A stretch of 64,000 nucleotides of DNA from Microvirga terrestris (GCF_015694425.1 NZ_JADQDN010000003.1:248001-312000); one strand, 5' to 3'; positions 19,754 to 29,002 are shown, counted from the stretch's first letter. Program-made: numbers and translations. The notes: generated by a model from the sequence alone, not told the origin.

Positions 19754-19782
19754 CTTGTTGTGGCGAATGGGACACACCATCT
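19754..19782 (+). promoter_or_regulatory. Possible heat-shock (RpoH-type) promoter for clpB
   Basis: CTTGTT (19754-19759), 15 bp, then CACCATCT (19775-19782), compared with the sigma32 pattern CTTGAA-N13/17-CCCCATnT. It lies about 95 bp upstream of clpB, a typical heat-shock gene. The match is partial. Confidence 0.35.
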
Positions 19783-19876
19783 TGGAGCTCAGCGGATGCC
19801 TCATTGATGAGGGTCCGACATCGCAGGGTTGGCCTGTGCCTCCAGGAGGGCGGGTGGACCCGAGGAGGGATGATTG

Positions 19877-22498
19877 ATGAATTTCGAAAAATACACCGAA
19901 CGCGCCCGGGGTTTCGTTCAGGCGGCCCAGAATCTCGCCATGCGGGAAGGCCATCCGCAGCTATCGCCGGGCCATGTGCTGAAAGTCCTGCTGGACGATC
20001 CGGAAGGCCTCTGCGCCGGCCTGATCGACCGCGCCGGCGGGCGCTCCCGCGACGCCCATGCGGCGGTCGAGCAATGGCTTGCCAAGCAGCCAAAGGTTTC
20101 AGGCTCCGCCGCGCAGCCGCAGGCCACCCGCGACCTGATGCGCTTCTTCGACACCGTCGAGAAGGCCGCCGAGAAGGCGGGCGACTCCTATGTCACCGTC
20201 GAGCGGATGCTGCTGGCGCTGGCCGTCGAGAAGGACTCGGAAGCGGGCAAGATCTTGGCCCAGGCCGGCGTGACCGCTCAAGGCCTCAACACCGCGATCA
20301 ACGCGCTGCGCAAGGGCCGCACCGCCGACAACGCGACGGCGGAGAACGCCTATGATGCGCTGAAGAAATATGCCCGCGACCTCACCGAAGCGGCCCGCGA
20401 CGGCAAGCTCGATCCGGTGATCGGCCGCGACGAGGAGATCCGCCGCACCATTCAGGTGCTCTCGCGCCGCACCAAGAACAATCCCGTGCTGATCGGTGAG
20501 CCCGGCGTCGGCAAGACCGCCATCGTCGAAGGCTTGGCGCTTCGCATCGTCAACGGCGATGTGCCGGAGAGCTTGAAGGATAAGCAGCTGCTGGCGCTCG
20601 ACATGGGCGCGCTGATTGCAGGTGCCAAATATCGCGGCGAGTTCGAGGAGCGACTCAAAGCGGTGCTCAGCGAAGTGACGTCGGCTGAAGGCGGTATCAT
20701 CCTGTTCATCGACGAGATGCACACGCTGGTCGGCGCCGGCAAGGCCGATGGCGCGATGGATGCGTCGAACCTCCTGAAGCCCGCGCTCGCCCGCGGCGAG
20801 CTGCACTGCGTGGGTGCGACCACCCTCGACGAGTACCGCAAGCACGTGGAGAAGGACGCGGCGCTCGCCCGTCGTTTCCAGCCGGTCTTCGTGAGCGAGC
20901 CCACGGTGGAGGACACCGTGTCGATCTTGCGCGGCTTGAAGGAGAAGTACGAGCAGCATCACGGCGTGCGCATCACCGACTCGGCGCTTGTCGCTGCCGC
21001 GACGCTGTCGAACCGCTACATCACCGACCGCTTCCTGCCGGACAAGGCCATCGACCTCGTCGACGAGGCTTCCTCGCGCCTGCGCATGCAGGTCGACTCA
21101 AAGCCTGAGGAACTCGACAACATCGACCGTGAGATCGTGCGTCTCAAGATCGAGCAGGAGGCGTTGAAGAAGGAGACGGATGCCGCGTCCCGCGACCGCC
21201 TCGAGCGCCTCACGAAGGAGCTGGCGGATCTCGAGGAGAAGTCGGCTGCCATCACGGCGCGCTGGAAGGCCGAGAAGGACAAGCTCGGCACCGCGGCCGA
21301 TCTCAAGAAGAAGCTCGAGGAAACCCGCAACCAGTTGGCCACCGCACAGCGCAACGGCGATTGGGCCAAGGCCGGCGAGCTCTCATACGGGGTCATTCCG
21401 GGGCTGGAGAAGCAACTCATCGATGTGGAAGCCAAGGCCGATGGCGGCGGGCTGATGGAAGAGGCCGTGACGCCCGACCACGTGGCGGGAGTCGTCTCCC
21501 GCTGGACCGGCGTGCCCGTCGACAAGATGCTGGAGGGCGAGCGCGAGAAGCTGCTGCAGATGGAGCAGGCGATCGCCAAGCGCGTCGTCGGCCAAGCCGA
21601 GGCCGTGGCGGCGGTCTCCACCGCCGTGCGTCGTGCCCGCGCCGGTCTGCAGGATCCGAACCGGCCCATGGGCTCGTTCATGTTCCTTGGCCCCACGGGC
21701 GTCGGCAAGACGGAGCTGACGAAGGCTCTGGCGGCCTTCCTGTTCGACGACGATACCGCTCTCGTGCGCCTCGACATGTCGGAATATATGGAGAAGCATT
21801 CGGTCGCTCGGCTCATCGGCGCGCCTCCCGGCTATGTGGGCTACGAGGAGGGCGGTGCGCTCACCGAAGCCGTCCGCCGCAGGCCGTATCAGGTGGTCCT
21901 GTTCGACGAGATCGAGAAGGCGCATCCGGACGTGTTCAACGTTCTGTTGCAGGTGCTCGACGACGGCCGCCTCACGGACGGGCAAGGGCGCACCGTGGAC
22001 TTCCGCAACACGCTCATCATCATGACGTCGAATCTCGGTGCCGAGTATCTGGTGAACCAGGGCGAGGGCCACGATACCGACGAGGTGCGCGACGAGGTCA
22101 TGGGCGTGGTGCGCGCGCACTTCCGGCCGGAGTTCCTCAACCGCGTGGACGAGATCATTCTGTTCCACCGGCTGCAGCGTTCGGAGATGGGCGCCATCGT
22201 GGACATCCAGCTCGGCCGCCTGCAGAAGCTGCTTGCTGATCGCAAGATCACGTTGGAACTCGACGACGAGGCGCGCGCCTGGCTGGCCGACAAGGGCTAC
22301 GACCCGGCCTATGGCGCACGGCCCCTGAAGCGCGTGATCCAGAAGCACGTGCAGGATCCGCTGGCAGAGCTCATCCTCTCCGGCGAGATCAAGGACGGCG
22401 AGACCGTGCCGGTGCATGCGGGCCCCATGGGCCTGATGATCGGCGACGTGACGGTGAGCGGCACGGAGCGCCCGCCGCAGGGCGTGCGGCTGAATTAA
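19877..22498 (+). CDS. clpB: ATP-dependent chaperone ClpB
   Basis: 873 residues. The ATG at 19877 follows GAGGAGGGA. The Clp N domain (about 1-145) is followed by AAA+ domain 1 with Walker A GEPGVGKT near residue 207, the coiled-coil middle domain (about 400-525) and AAA+ domain 2 with GPTGVGKT near residue 606. There is no IGF-type ClpP-binding loop, as expected for ClpB. It is a hexameric cytoplasmic disaggregase working with DnaK. Confidence 0.97.
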   Translation: MNFEKYTERARGFVQAAQNLAMREGHPQLSPGHVLKVLLDDPEGLCAGLIDRAGGRSRDAHAAVEQWLAKQPKVSGSAAQPQATRDLMRFFDTVEKAAEKAGDSYVTVERMLLALAVEKDSEAGKILAQAGVTAQGLNTAINALRKGRTADNATAENAYDALKKYARDLTEAARDGKLDPVIGRDEEIRRTIQVLSRRTKNNPVLIGEPGVGKTAIVEGLALRIVNGDVPESLKDKQLLALDMGALIAGAKYRGEFEERLKAVLSEVTSAEGGIILFIDEMHTLVGAGKADGAMDASNLLKPALARGELHCVGATTLDEYRKHVEKDAALARRFQPVFVSEPTVEDTVSILRGLKEKYEQHHGVRITDSALVAAATLSNRYITDRFLPDKAIDLVDEASSRLRMQVDSKPEELDNIDREIVRLKIEQEALKKETDAASRDRLERLTKELADLEEKSAAITARWKAEKDKLGTAADLKKKLEETRNQLATAQRNGDWAKAGELSYGVIPGLEKQLIDVEAKADGGGLMEEAVTPDHVAGVVSRWTGVPVDKMLEGEREKLLQMEQAIAKRVVGQAEAVAAVSTAVRRARAGLQDPNRPMGSFMFLGPTGVGKTELTKALAAFLFDDDTALVRLDMSEYMEKHSVARLIGAPPGYVGYEEGGALTEAVRRRPYQVVLFDEIEKAHPDVFNVLLQVLDDGRLTDGQGRTVDFRNTLIIMTSNLGAEYLVNQGEGHDTDEVRDEVMGVVRAHFRPEFLNRVDEIILFHRLQRSEMGAIVDIQLGRLQKLLADRKITLELDDEARAWLADKGYDPAYGARPLKRVIQKHVQDPLAELILSGEIKDGETVPVHAGPMGLMIGDVTVSGTERPPQGVRLN

Positions 22499-22518
22499 GA
22501 ACGATACAAAGACATGAC

Positions 22519-22548
22519 AAAGGCCGGGTTCTGCACCCGGCCTTTTTT
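22519..22548 (+). terminator. Rho-independent terminator after clpB
   Basis: Ten-bp stem AAGGCCGGGT / ACCCGGCCTT, 5-nt loop, then a T run. It begins 20 bp after the clpB stop. Confidence 0.92.
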
Positions 22549-22563
22549 GTTCGACAGCCCATT

Positions 22564-22757
22564 GTCATTCCCGGCCGGAGCGCAGCGGAGGGAAAGGCAT
22601 CCATAGCGCTCAGCGTATGATGGATCCCCTTCCCTCGCCTATGGCTCGCCGGGGATGACACGCAGTACGTCATAGCCGGGCTTGTCCCGGCCATCCCGAT
22701 GAGGTGAAGCGCAATGCTTCATTCAATCGAGATCACCGGCACAAGGCCGGCGATGAC
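22564..22757. repeat. Intergenic mosaic repeat, A unit plus B unit (copy 1)
   Basis: Two adjacent units that both begin GTCAT and end ATGAC. The A unit (22564-22659) has CCCGGCCGGAGCG near one end and GCCGGGGATGAC at the other. The B unit (22669-22757) contains two hairpins built on GCCGGG/CCCGGC and CACCGGC/GCCGG. The same units recur between genes at 34.0, 40.3, 42.7, 46.2 and 48.3-48.7 kb. No protein is encoded. Confidence 0.8.
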
Positions 22758-22779
22758 GTAGTGGAATAATGATGTGTGG

Positions 22780-23226
22780 CTATTCCGCAGCCGCGCGGTA
22801 ATCGCCCTCGTCGTTGGCGGCCTCGGTACTGCCTCGATCCTGACGCGGCTCGCGGCGCGGAGCCGTATTGCCTTCCCGCAGGAGCATGTCCTTGTCGATG
22901 CGCTCGGCTTTGTCCTCGCGCAGTTCCCGCTTGGAGCGACGAAGCTGCTTGGCGGTCTTCTGCAGGGCGCCCCGGAAGGCGGTGTAGAGGTCCTTGTCCT
23001 TGGCCTCGCCGCTCATCATCTTGAGCGCGCCCATCTGCATGTTGACGGTGCACCGATAGGTGATGCCCTCCCGCGTGACATGCACGGAGGCCAGGCTGAG
23101 ATGCCCGAAATACTTGCTCGCCACCTGGCGGATATTCGTCTTCGCATAATCAGGAAAATTGTCGCCTAAGTCGACATTTGCGCTTTGTACGAGGATATTG
23201 TTATCGCCGTCGCTGTCCTGCTTCAT
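22780..23226 (-). CDS. HPF/RaiA-like ribosome-associated protein (divergent, short form)
   Basis: 148 residues. Residues about 12-100 match the pattern of hibernation-promoting factor / YfiA: VQSANVDLGD, a helix ending SKYF, beta strands HVTREGITYRCTVNM, and a second helix with AFRGALQKTAKQLRRSKRELRE. The long-HPF C-terminal dimerisation domain is missing; a disordered polar tail replaces it. Such proteins block the decoding centre of idle ribosomes. Sequence divergence leaves some doubt. The HtrA gene lies upstream on the same strand, 87 bp away. Confidence 0.7.
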   Translation of the reverse strand: MKQDSDGDNNILVQSANVDLGDNFPDYAKTNIRQVASKYFGHLSLASVHVTREGITYRCTVNMQMGALKMMSGEAKDKDLYTAFRGALQKTAKQLRRSKRELREDKAERIDKDMLLREGNTAPRREPRQDRGSTEAANDEGDYRAAAE

Positions 23227-23313
23227 TCACTCCTCCGTGGCATGAAGGTTCGGAGGCTAACGGTCTGTGAGCTTGATGGTTGCGAAGTAACAGGAATGAG
23301 TTTCCGGCAACGC

Positions 23314-24417
23314 TTACGGCCTGCGGGTCCGCCCGCCCTGCTGCTCCACATCGACCACGGCGATCTCCACGGTCTCAGGCCGGTTGTTGCGCACGATCTG
23401 AAGCCTGACCGTAGTGCCGACGCCGGTCCGCTCGAGCCTGTCGGTCAGGTCGGACAGGCGGCGCACGGGGGCATCCTCGACCCCCACGATGACGTCGCCG
23501 ATGATCCCGGCCCGCGGATCCACGCCGCGAAGCCCTGCCCGGTCGGCGGGCGAGCCCGGCACCACATCAGCCACGACCACGCCGGTCACGCCGAGCTGCG
23601 CGGCGAGGGTCTCGTCGCCGGCGAGGATGCCGATGCCCGGCGTCGGCACCCGGCCGGTGCGGATGAGTTCCGGCACCACCCGGTTCACCACGTCGACAGG
23701 AATGGCAAAGCCGATGCCGGCATTCGTCCCCGACGGTGAGAAGATGGCGGTGTTCACGCCGATCAGCCGCCCGGCGGAATCCAGCAGCGGACCGCCGGAA
23801 TTGCCCGGGTTGATCGCCGCATCCGTCTGGATCACATCGGCGATCTCACGTCCCCCGCTGGTGGGCAGGCGCCGCTTGAGGGCGCTGATGATGCCTGAGG
23901 TCAGGGATTGATCGAGGCCGAACGGGTTGCCGATGGCATAGGCCGTCTGCCCCACCTTCAGGTCGGCCGAGCTTCCCACGTTCACGGGCGCCGGCAGCGC
24001 GCCTTGGCGCTGGAGCCGCAGGACGGCGAGATCGTAGTTCGGCGCGCGACCGACCACCTCGGCGGGCCGCACCTCCCCCGAGGCTAGGCGCACCACAAAG
24101 GAAGAGCCGTTTTCCACCACGTGCTGGTTCGTCACCACATGGCCGGCCGCATCCCACACGAATCCGGTGCCGGAACCGGCCGGCTCTCCGCCTGCGGGGC
24201 CGCGGCCCTGCAGCGCCACCACCTGCACCACGGAGGGCGCCACGGTCTCGAACACCTGGATCGTCGTGCGCTCGAACTCCGCCAGATCGCCGCGCGCCGC
24301 GATGGGCCGGGGCTCGCGAGCAGAAGTGAAGTACGAGTTCACGTAAGGCTGCAGCACCAGGATCGCGAGCAGCACCGCCACGACCAACATGATGATTCGC
24401 GTCGTCCGGTCCTGCAT
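23314..24417 (-). CDS. HtrA/DegP-like trypsin-type serine protease with one PDZ domain
   Basis: 367 residues. An N-terminal membrane anchor (residues 8-26) holds a periplasmic protease domain with the triad His99 (TNQHV), Asp129 (NYDLAVL) and Ser207 (GNSGGPL). One PDZ domain covers about 260-355. The single PDZ and uncleaved anchor make it DegS-like in layout. It probably acts in envelope protein quality control. A general-stress promoter candidate lies 33 bp upstream. Confidence 0.92.
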   Translation of the reverse strand: MQDRTTRIIMLVVAVLLAILVLQPYVNSYFTSAREPRPIAARGDLAEFERTTIQVFETVAPSVVQVVALQGRGPAGGEPAGSGTGFVWDAAGHVVTNQHVVENGSSFVVRLASGEVRPAEVVGRAPNYDLAVLRLQRQGALPAPVNVGSSADLKVGQTAYAIGNPFGLDQSLTSGIISALKRRLPTSGGREIADVIQTDAAINPGNSGGPLLDSAGRLIGVNTAIFSPSGTNAGIGFAIPVDVVNRVVPELIRTGRVPTPGIGILAGDETLAAQLGVTGVVVADVVPGSPADRAGLRGVDPRAGIIGDVIVGVEDAPVRRLSDLTDRLERTGVGTTVRLQIVRNNRPETVEIAVVDVEQQGGRTRRP

Positions 24418-24449
24418 TGTGCCTCCTGTGCCTGGTCAGCCTCTCTCAC

Positions 24450-24474
24450 AACGGACACGCTTGAACGAAGTTCA
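24450..24474 (-). promoter_or_regulatory. EcfG-like promoter candidate for the HtrA-type protease gene
   Basis: Minus strand TGAAC, 16 bp, CGTT; one mismatch to GGAAC-N16/17-CGTT. It lies 33 bp before the start codon. Confidence 0.45.
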
Positions 24475-24604
24475 CCGCCTGTTGCCGTAGCCGGTTCGAG
24501 GAACCTCGGGCGCAGCATCCGCTTGTCCCTGCTGATGGATGGTTGAGCTTGTCCGGCAAAAGGCAAGCTCTTGAACATCCAACCTGATTCAGGAGGATGC
24601 TGCC

Positions 24605-25885
24605 TTGCATGATCCGTCTCCATCGGGAAGCGCGACGCTCTCCGCCGTTGAGGCGGGCATCTTCCCGACCTTCTTCCTGTCGGGCTTCGAATGCTCCACC
24701 TTCATCTGGAAGGACCGGGGCCGCCGCGATCTCGTGGCCGAAACCCAGCACCGCGAGCATGTGGAGGAAGATTATGCCTTCCTCAGGTCGCTCGGCATCG
24801 CGGTGGCGCGCCAGGGCATTCCCTGGCCGTTCGTGGACAAGGGCGGCGCTTACGATTTCTCGCGGCTCGACCCGTTCATCGCGGCCATGAACCGCCACCA
24901 GATCCTGCCGATCTGGGACCTGTGCCATTACGGCTATCCCGACGATGTCGATCCGTTCGCCCCCGACTTCACCGACCGCTTCGCCGCTTATGCGAAAGCG
25001 GCGGCGGAATACGTGACGCCGCGCATTCGGGGGCCGCATTTCTTCACGCCGATCAACGAGATCACCTTCTTCGCCTTCATGGGCGGCGAATGGGCCTGGA
25101 CCGCACCGTTCCGCAACACCGATGAGGATCGCCACCGCCTGCGCCTCGCCTTGTGCCAGGCCGATATCGCCGCGGTCAAAGCCATTCGCGAAGTCGACCC
25201 GCAAGCACGCATGGTCCATATCGACCCGCTCATTCTTGTGGTTGCGCCGCGGGACCGCCCCGACCTCAAGGACGAAGCGGATCGCGAGACCTACGAGGAC
25301 ACGTTCTATGCCTGGGACGTGATCGCCGGACGGCGCCAGCCGGAGCTCGGCGGTTCGCCGGAGGTGCTCGATATCGTGGGCGTCAATTGCTACTCGTTCG
25401 GCCAGATGGAATACCGCGAGAACGGCCCGCACGCCTCGCTGGAGCCGCATGACGAGCGCATCCGCCCGCTCGGCGATCTTCTCACCTATGCCTGGGAGCG
25501 CTATCGCCGCCCGATGATCGTGGGCGAGACCAGCGGCCTGCGCGAGGGGCGTCCGGACTGGCTGTGCGACATCGTCGAGGAATCGCTGGCCGCCGTGCGC
25601 AAGGGCATCGACCTGCACGGGGTGTGCCTGTTCCCCGCCGTCGACATGCCCGACTGGCACAAGGGCAACTGGCTGCACAACGGCCTGTGCGATCTGGTGG
25701 AGGAGAGCGGACGCCTGAAGCGCGTGCCGTACCAACCCTATATCGACGAGTTGCGGCGCTGGCAGAAACGCCTGAACCGGGTGACGGAGCTCGACGAGGA
25801 TCCGTTCAGCGATCCGGTGGATCTGGCCGATATCAAGCGTGCCGCCGACGAGATGCACATGAGCTCCGACAAGGACTGGTGCTGA
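24605..25885 (+). CDS. GH1-like (clan GH-A) glycoside hydrolase
   Basis: 426 residues from a TTG with AGGAGG 8 nt upstream; an ATG at 24597 is in a different frame. It has (beta/alpha)8-barrel family 1 character: the acid/base motif TPINE (Glu152), the nucleophile in IVGETSG (Glu308), and WDLCHYGYPDDVDPF near residue 105. GH1 enzymes cleave beta-glucosides and relatives. Sequence is far from classical beta-glucosidases (shorter; TPINE instead of TFNEP), so the substrate is open. There is no signal peptide. It is divergent from the HtrA gene and followed by a DUF4142 gene. Confidence 0.82.
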   Translation: MHDPSPSGSATLSAVEAGIFPTFFLSGFECSTFIWKDRGRRDLVAETQHREHVEEDYAFLRSLGIAVARQGIPWPFVDKGGAYDFSRLDPFIAAMNRHQILPIWDLCHYGYPDDVDPFAPDFTDRFAAYAKAAAEYVTPRIRGPHFFTPINEITFFAFMGGEWAWTAPFRNTDEDRHRLRLALCQADIAAVKAIREVDPQARMVHIDPLILVVAPRDRPDLKDEADRETYEDTFYAWDVIAGRRQPELGGSPEVLDIVGVNCYSFGQMEYRENGPHASLEPHDERIRPLGDLLTYAWERYRRPMIVGETSGLREGRPDWLCDIVEESLAAVRKGIDLHGVCLFPAVDMPDWHKGNWLHNGLCDLVEESGRLKRVPYQPYIDELRRWQKRLNRVTELDEDPFSDPVDLADIKRAADEMHMSSDKDWC

Positions 25886-25906
25886 TTGCCGCTTCGCACG
25901 GGGTTC

Positions 25907-25931
25907 TGAACCAAACTTTCCCGCAAACGTT
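25907..25931 (+). promoter_or_regulatory. EcfG-like promoter candidate for the DUF4142 gene
   Basis: TGAAC, 16 bp, CGTT, one mismatch to the EcfG consensus, ending 33 bp before the start codon of the next gene. Confidence 0.45.
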
Positions 25932-25964
25932 CGCTCTCACGATCCCTTCGCAGGAGAGTTCTTG

Positions 25965-26681
25965 ATGTCACGCCGTCTCGTGATCGCCGGCTTCATGGCC
26001 GCCGTCGCCATTCCCGCCCTCGCCCAACAGCAGAACCAGGCCATTCCTCAATCGACCACGCCCCAGCCTGCAGACACGCAGACCAACCCGGCGCTCGGGC
26101 AGAACACCCAGCAGCGCACGCAGCAGGGCGGCGCGCCGCAGGATACGCAGACCCAGGCCCGCCAGGGGCAGGCCAACAGCGCGCCGGCCGCCATGGGCGA
26201 GGCACAGTCGCAGGCTGACCGGCAGTATGTTCAGCAAGCGCTGGCGCTCGGCACCGTGTCGCTGCAGCAATCGAACTTCGCGCTCACCAAGGCGCAGAAC
26301 CCGCGCGTGAAGCAGTTCGCCGAGTTCGAGGTCGGGGAGCAGAACCTGCTCGCCGAGATCATGCATTCCTTCGCCGATCCGAACGCCACCGCGTCCACCA
26401 CCAGTGGTGCCCAGGCTGCGGCCTCCACAGCGCCAGAGTTGCCGGCCAAGGATGCACAGGCGATGGAGCGCCTGTCGAAAGCAGCGGGCGGCGCTGCCTT
26501 CGACAAGGATTATGTGGCCCTGCAGATCCAGGGGCACCAGGAACTGCTAAAGCTGCAGGATGACTACCTCAAGCAGGGCTCCGGCAACCGTGAGACCACG
26601 AATGTCGCCAAGCTCGCCCGCGGCCAGATCAAGGAACACCTGACCATGCTGCAGGACATCCAGAAGGAGCTTGGCAGATAG
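25965..26681 (+). CDS. DUF4142 domain-containing exported protein
   Basis: 238 residues from the ATG at 25965, preceded by AGGAGAG. A signal peptide ends near residue 20 (AIPALAQ). Residues about 20-75 are Gln/Thr/Pro-rich and disordered. A helical ferritin-like DUF4142 domain follows (residues 85-238: YVQQALALGTVSLQQSNFAL ... KDYVALQIQGHQELLKLQDDYL). The function of DUF4142 is unknown; the proteins are periplasmic and often stress-linked. Confidence 0.87.
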   Translation: MSRRLVIAGFMAAVAIPALAQQQNQAIPQSTTPQPADTQTNPALGQNTQQRTQQGGAPQDTQTQARQGQANSAPAAMGEAQSQADRQYVQQALALGTVSLQQSNFALTKAQNPRVKQFAEFEVGEQNLLAEIMHSFADPNATASTTSGAQAAASTAPELPAKDAQAMERLSKAAGGAAFDKDYVALQIQGHQELLKLQDDYLKQGSGNRETTNVAKLARGQIKEHLTMLQDIQKELGR

Positions 26682-26730
26682 AGCATCCTCTAGAGCATCA
26701 TCCGGCCCTGCTTTTCACCGCCGCAGGGCC

Positions 26731-26756
26731 GGAACAGCCATCCCGAACGGGACGTT
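26731..26756 (+). promoter_or_regulatory. EcfG-type promoter (exact consensus) for the 26813 gene
   Basis: GGAAC (26731-26735), 17 bp, CGTT (26753-26756), an exact match to the general-stress consensus, 56 bp upstream of the start codon. Confidence 0.6.
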
Positions 26757-26812
26757 GGCTCTACAAGATGTATGAGCCGTCAACGCTCAAAACTCAGGAA
26801 GAGGAATAGCCC

Positions 26813-27427
26813 ATGGCGCAGGACAAACGAGGCCGCCCTCCCGAGCCGCCCGTCGATGAAGTGCTGAACGAGGTCACGCAGGAAGAGACCAGCGATGATT
26901 TCGTCGCGGGCCCGACCCAGCGCAACGATGTGGGCAACACCAAGCGCGCGGCCGCCAAGGCCACCGGCCAGATGGGCGCCTCGAAGAAACTCGACCCCGA
27001 TCTCGATATCGGCCATGTGGACGACAATCGCGTGAAGAGCGGCTCCAAGGCCGGCCTCCACTCCTTCAAGGAGGTGCCGGAGGAGGAAGACGACGATGCC
27101 GGCTTCAAGATGTCGAACGAGGAAATCGCCGAGAGCGTCAACACTACCGCGGCCAAGAGCCCTGCTGCCCGCGCTGCTCAGACGGAAGGTGCGACGGGAC
27201 CCACTGGGATGAGCGGCGGCGCAGCCTCACGGGCCCGCGTGCCGGCACCCGGCACCGCGGTGGACGTGCCCAAGGGCACTCTCGTGCGCGGCCATCCCGC
27301 GGCCAGCCAGTCCGGTGGGAAGTCGACCTCCTCGACCGGCGACGAGAAGCCGCCGAAGCGCTCCGCCCGCGCCCATAGTAGCGAGCAGCAGCGCCCGCTC
27401 TCCAAGAGCGGCAACGAGGAGCGGTAA
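26813..27427 (+). CDS. Hydrophilic disordered protein, unknown function
   Basis: 204 residues, AGGAAGAGG upstream of the ATG. The protein is charged and Ala/Ser/Gly-rich with no hydrophobic core: acidic segments (EEEDDDAGF), KRAAAKATGQ, and a Ser/Lys-rich tail. It is probably intrinsically disordered. An exact EcfG-type promoter upstream suggests expression in general stress or stationary phase. No family with known function is recognised. Confidence 0.72.
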   Translation: MAQDKRGRPPEPPVDEVLNEVTQEETSDDFVAGPTQRNDVGNTKRAAAKATGQMGASKKLDPDLDIGHVDDNRVKSGSKAGLHSFKEVPEEEDDDAGFKMSNEEIAESVNTTAAKSPAARAAQTEGATGPTGMSGGAASRARVPAPGTAVDVPKGTLVRGHPAASQSGGKSTSSTGDEKPPKRSARAHSSEQQRPLSKSGNEER

Positions 27428-27429
27428 TT

Positions 27430-27661
27430 CCAACCACTCGTCATCCCGGACGGCGCAAGCCGATCCGGGATCGGGTGCAGGATAAGACTCGTGTTCCCCT
27501 CCCCCTTGTGGGGAGGGCCAGGGTGGGGGTGCTAGCGCTGAGCTGGACCAGCGCGGCGCTAGCACCCCCACCTCCAACTCCTCCCCACAAGGGGGAGGAG
27601 AGTTTCTGTGCCACACTCGTCACGTGATCCCCGATCTTCGCTGTGCTCCATCCGGGATGAC
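27430..27661. repeat. Nested intergenic palindrome
   Basis: The outer element starts GTCATCCCGGA (27430) and ends TCCGGGATGAC (27661). Inside it lies a ~105-bp palindrome (27496-27600) with arms CCTCCCCCTTGTGGGGAGG / CTCCCCACAAGGGGGAG and inner arms GGGGGTGCTAGCGC / GCGCTAGCACCCCC. The hexamer ACTCGT occurs on both sides of the inner unit (27487-27492 and 27615-27620), compatible with insertion of one element into another. No coding sequence. Confidence 0.8.
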
Positions 27662-27781
27662 CCAATGACCCCACTGCATAGCTGTCTCTACGGAAGATGG
27701 AGTGACAGCACTCCTCCTCCCGCTTTATGGATTGTTCAGCCGAACCGGCATTGACGACATAAAACGGTTGAGGAAACGCTC

Positions 27782-28873
27782 ATGGACAGAAGAAACGTTC
27801 TCAAAGGCGCAGGCCTGGCAGCGGCAGCAGGCGCGGTCGCGTCCCCGGCCATCGCGCAGGCGCAGCCCGAAGTCCGCTGGCGCATGGCGTCGGCCTATCC
27901 GAAGAGCCTCGATACTCTCTTCGGCGCGGGCGAGATGATCTCCAAGCGTGTGGCCGCCGCCACCGACAACAAGTTCCAGATCCAGCCCTTCGCCGCGGGC
28001 GAGATCGTGGGCGCGCTCCAGACCCTCGACGCCACGCAGAACGGCACGGTCGAGTGCTCCTACACCCTGTCGAGCTTCTTCATCGGCAAGGACCCAACCT
28101 TCATGTTCGAGACCTCGGTGCCGTGGGGCATGAACGTGCGCCAGCACAATGCCTGGATGTATTACGGCGGTGGTCTCGATCTCGTGCGCGAGTTCATGAA
28201 GGACTACAACGTCTATCCGATCCCAGCCGGTCAGACCGGCGCGCAGATGGGCGGCTGGTTCCGCAAGGAGATCAAGTCCATCGCGGACCTGAACGGCCTC
28301 AAGATGCGCATCGCCGGCATGGGCGGCCAGATCATGCAGAAGCTCGGCGTGGTGCCCCAGGTGCTCGCCGCCGGCGACATCTACCCGGCCCTGGAGCGCG
28401 GCACCCTCGACGCGGTGGAATTCTCCGGCCCGCATGACGACGAGAAGCTCGGCTTCGTGAAGGTGGCCCAGTACTACTACTATCCGGGCTTCTGGGAAGG
28501 CGGCGCGCAGCCCTCGCTGTACGTGAACATGAACAAGTGGAACGAGCTGCCCGCCCATTACAAGGCGATCCTTGAGGCGGCCTGCGCCGAGGCCAATGCC
28601 ATGTGCGTGGCGAAGTATGATGCCCAGAATGCCGACGCGATCCGCCGCCTCGTGGGCCAGGGCGTGCAGCTGCGCCCGTTCCCGCGCGACGTGATGGAGC
28701 AGAGCTACAAGGAAGCCTACAAGCTCTACGGCGAGCTCGCAGCCTCCAATGCCAAGTTCAAGAAGGTGTACGATTCCTGGAACGCCTTCCGCGAGAAGGA
28801 GCTCACTTGGTTCCGCATCGCCGAGCTGCCCTTCGACTACTTCGTCAACCAGCAGCAGGGCCAGCCTCGCTGA
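27782..28873 (+). CDS. TRAP transporter substrate-binding protein (DctP/TakP type)
   Basis: 363 residues with an N-terminal Tat-like signal (DRRNVLKGAGLAAAAG, cleavage after AIAQA). The DctP fold is recognisable: LKMRIAGMGG near residue 177, then DAVEFSGPHDDEKLG and YVNMNKWNELP. The TakP branch binds 2-oxo acids, but ligand identity cannot be read here. No membrane partners (DctQ/DctM) are adjacent, so the genes for the permease must be elsewhere. A terminator follows directly, so it is monocistronic. Confidence 0.9.
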   Translation: MDRRNVLKGAGLAAAAGAVASPAIAQAQPEVRWRMASAYPKSLDTLFGAGEMISKRVAAATDNKFQIQPFAAGEIVGALQTLDATQNGTVECSYTLSSFFIGKDPTFMFETSVPWGMNVRQHNAWMYYGGGLDLVREFMKDYNVYPIPAGQTGAQMGGWFRKEIKSIADLNGLKMRIAGMGGQIMQKLGVVPQVLAAGDIYPALERGTLDAVEFSGPHDDEKLGFVKVAQYYYYPGFWEGGAQPSLYVNMNKWNELPAHYKAILEAACAEANAMCVAKYDAQNADAIRRLVGQGVQLRPFPRDVMEQSYKEAYKLYGELAASNAKFKKVYDSWNAFREKELTWFRIAELPFDYFVNQQQGQPR

Positions 28874-28888
28874 GCATCGAGAATGTCG

Positions 28889-28919
28889 GAAACGGCGCCG
28901 AAAGGCGCCGTTTTCTTTT
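28889..28919 (+). terminator. Terminator after the TRAP binding protein gene
   Basis: Nine-bp stem AACGGCGCC / GGCGCCGTT with a GAAA tetraloop, then TTTCTTTT; 17 bp after the stop. Confidence 0.9.
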
Positions 28920-28934
28920 GAACATTCATAGAGC

Positions 28935-28959
28935 GGATCGAAGCTTGGCGCCTTGCGTT
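28935..28959 (+). promoter_or_regulatory. EcfG-like promoter candidate for the 54-residue protein
   Basis: GGATC, 16 bp, CGTT; one mismatch to the general-stress consensus, 43 bp before the start codon at 29003. Confidence 0.4.
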
Positions 28960-29002
28960 GTCTCCCTGACTGACAAGAGCAATCCAGCAAAGGAGGCAGG
29001 CT

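Noticed and set aside
22389-22694. Short ORFs with MAGTSPAMT-like peptides in intergenic repeats (also 40078-40293 and 48346-48543)
   Set aside because: They lie within the A/B mosaic units; the peptide is a translation of the repeat itself and appears wherever the repeat is in frame.
24418-24604. GGAAC-N17-CTTG upstream of the GH1-like gene as an EcfG promoter
   Set aside because: Only the -35 half fits; the -10 part has three mismatches to CGTT.
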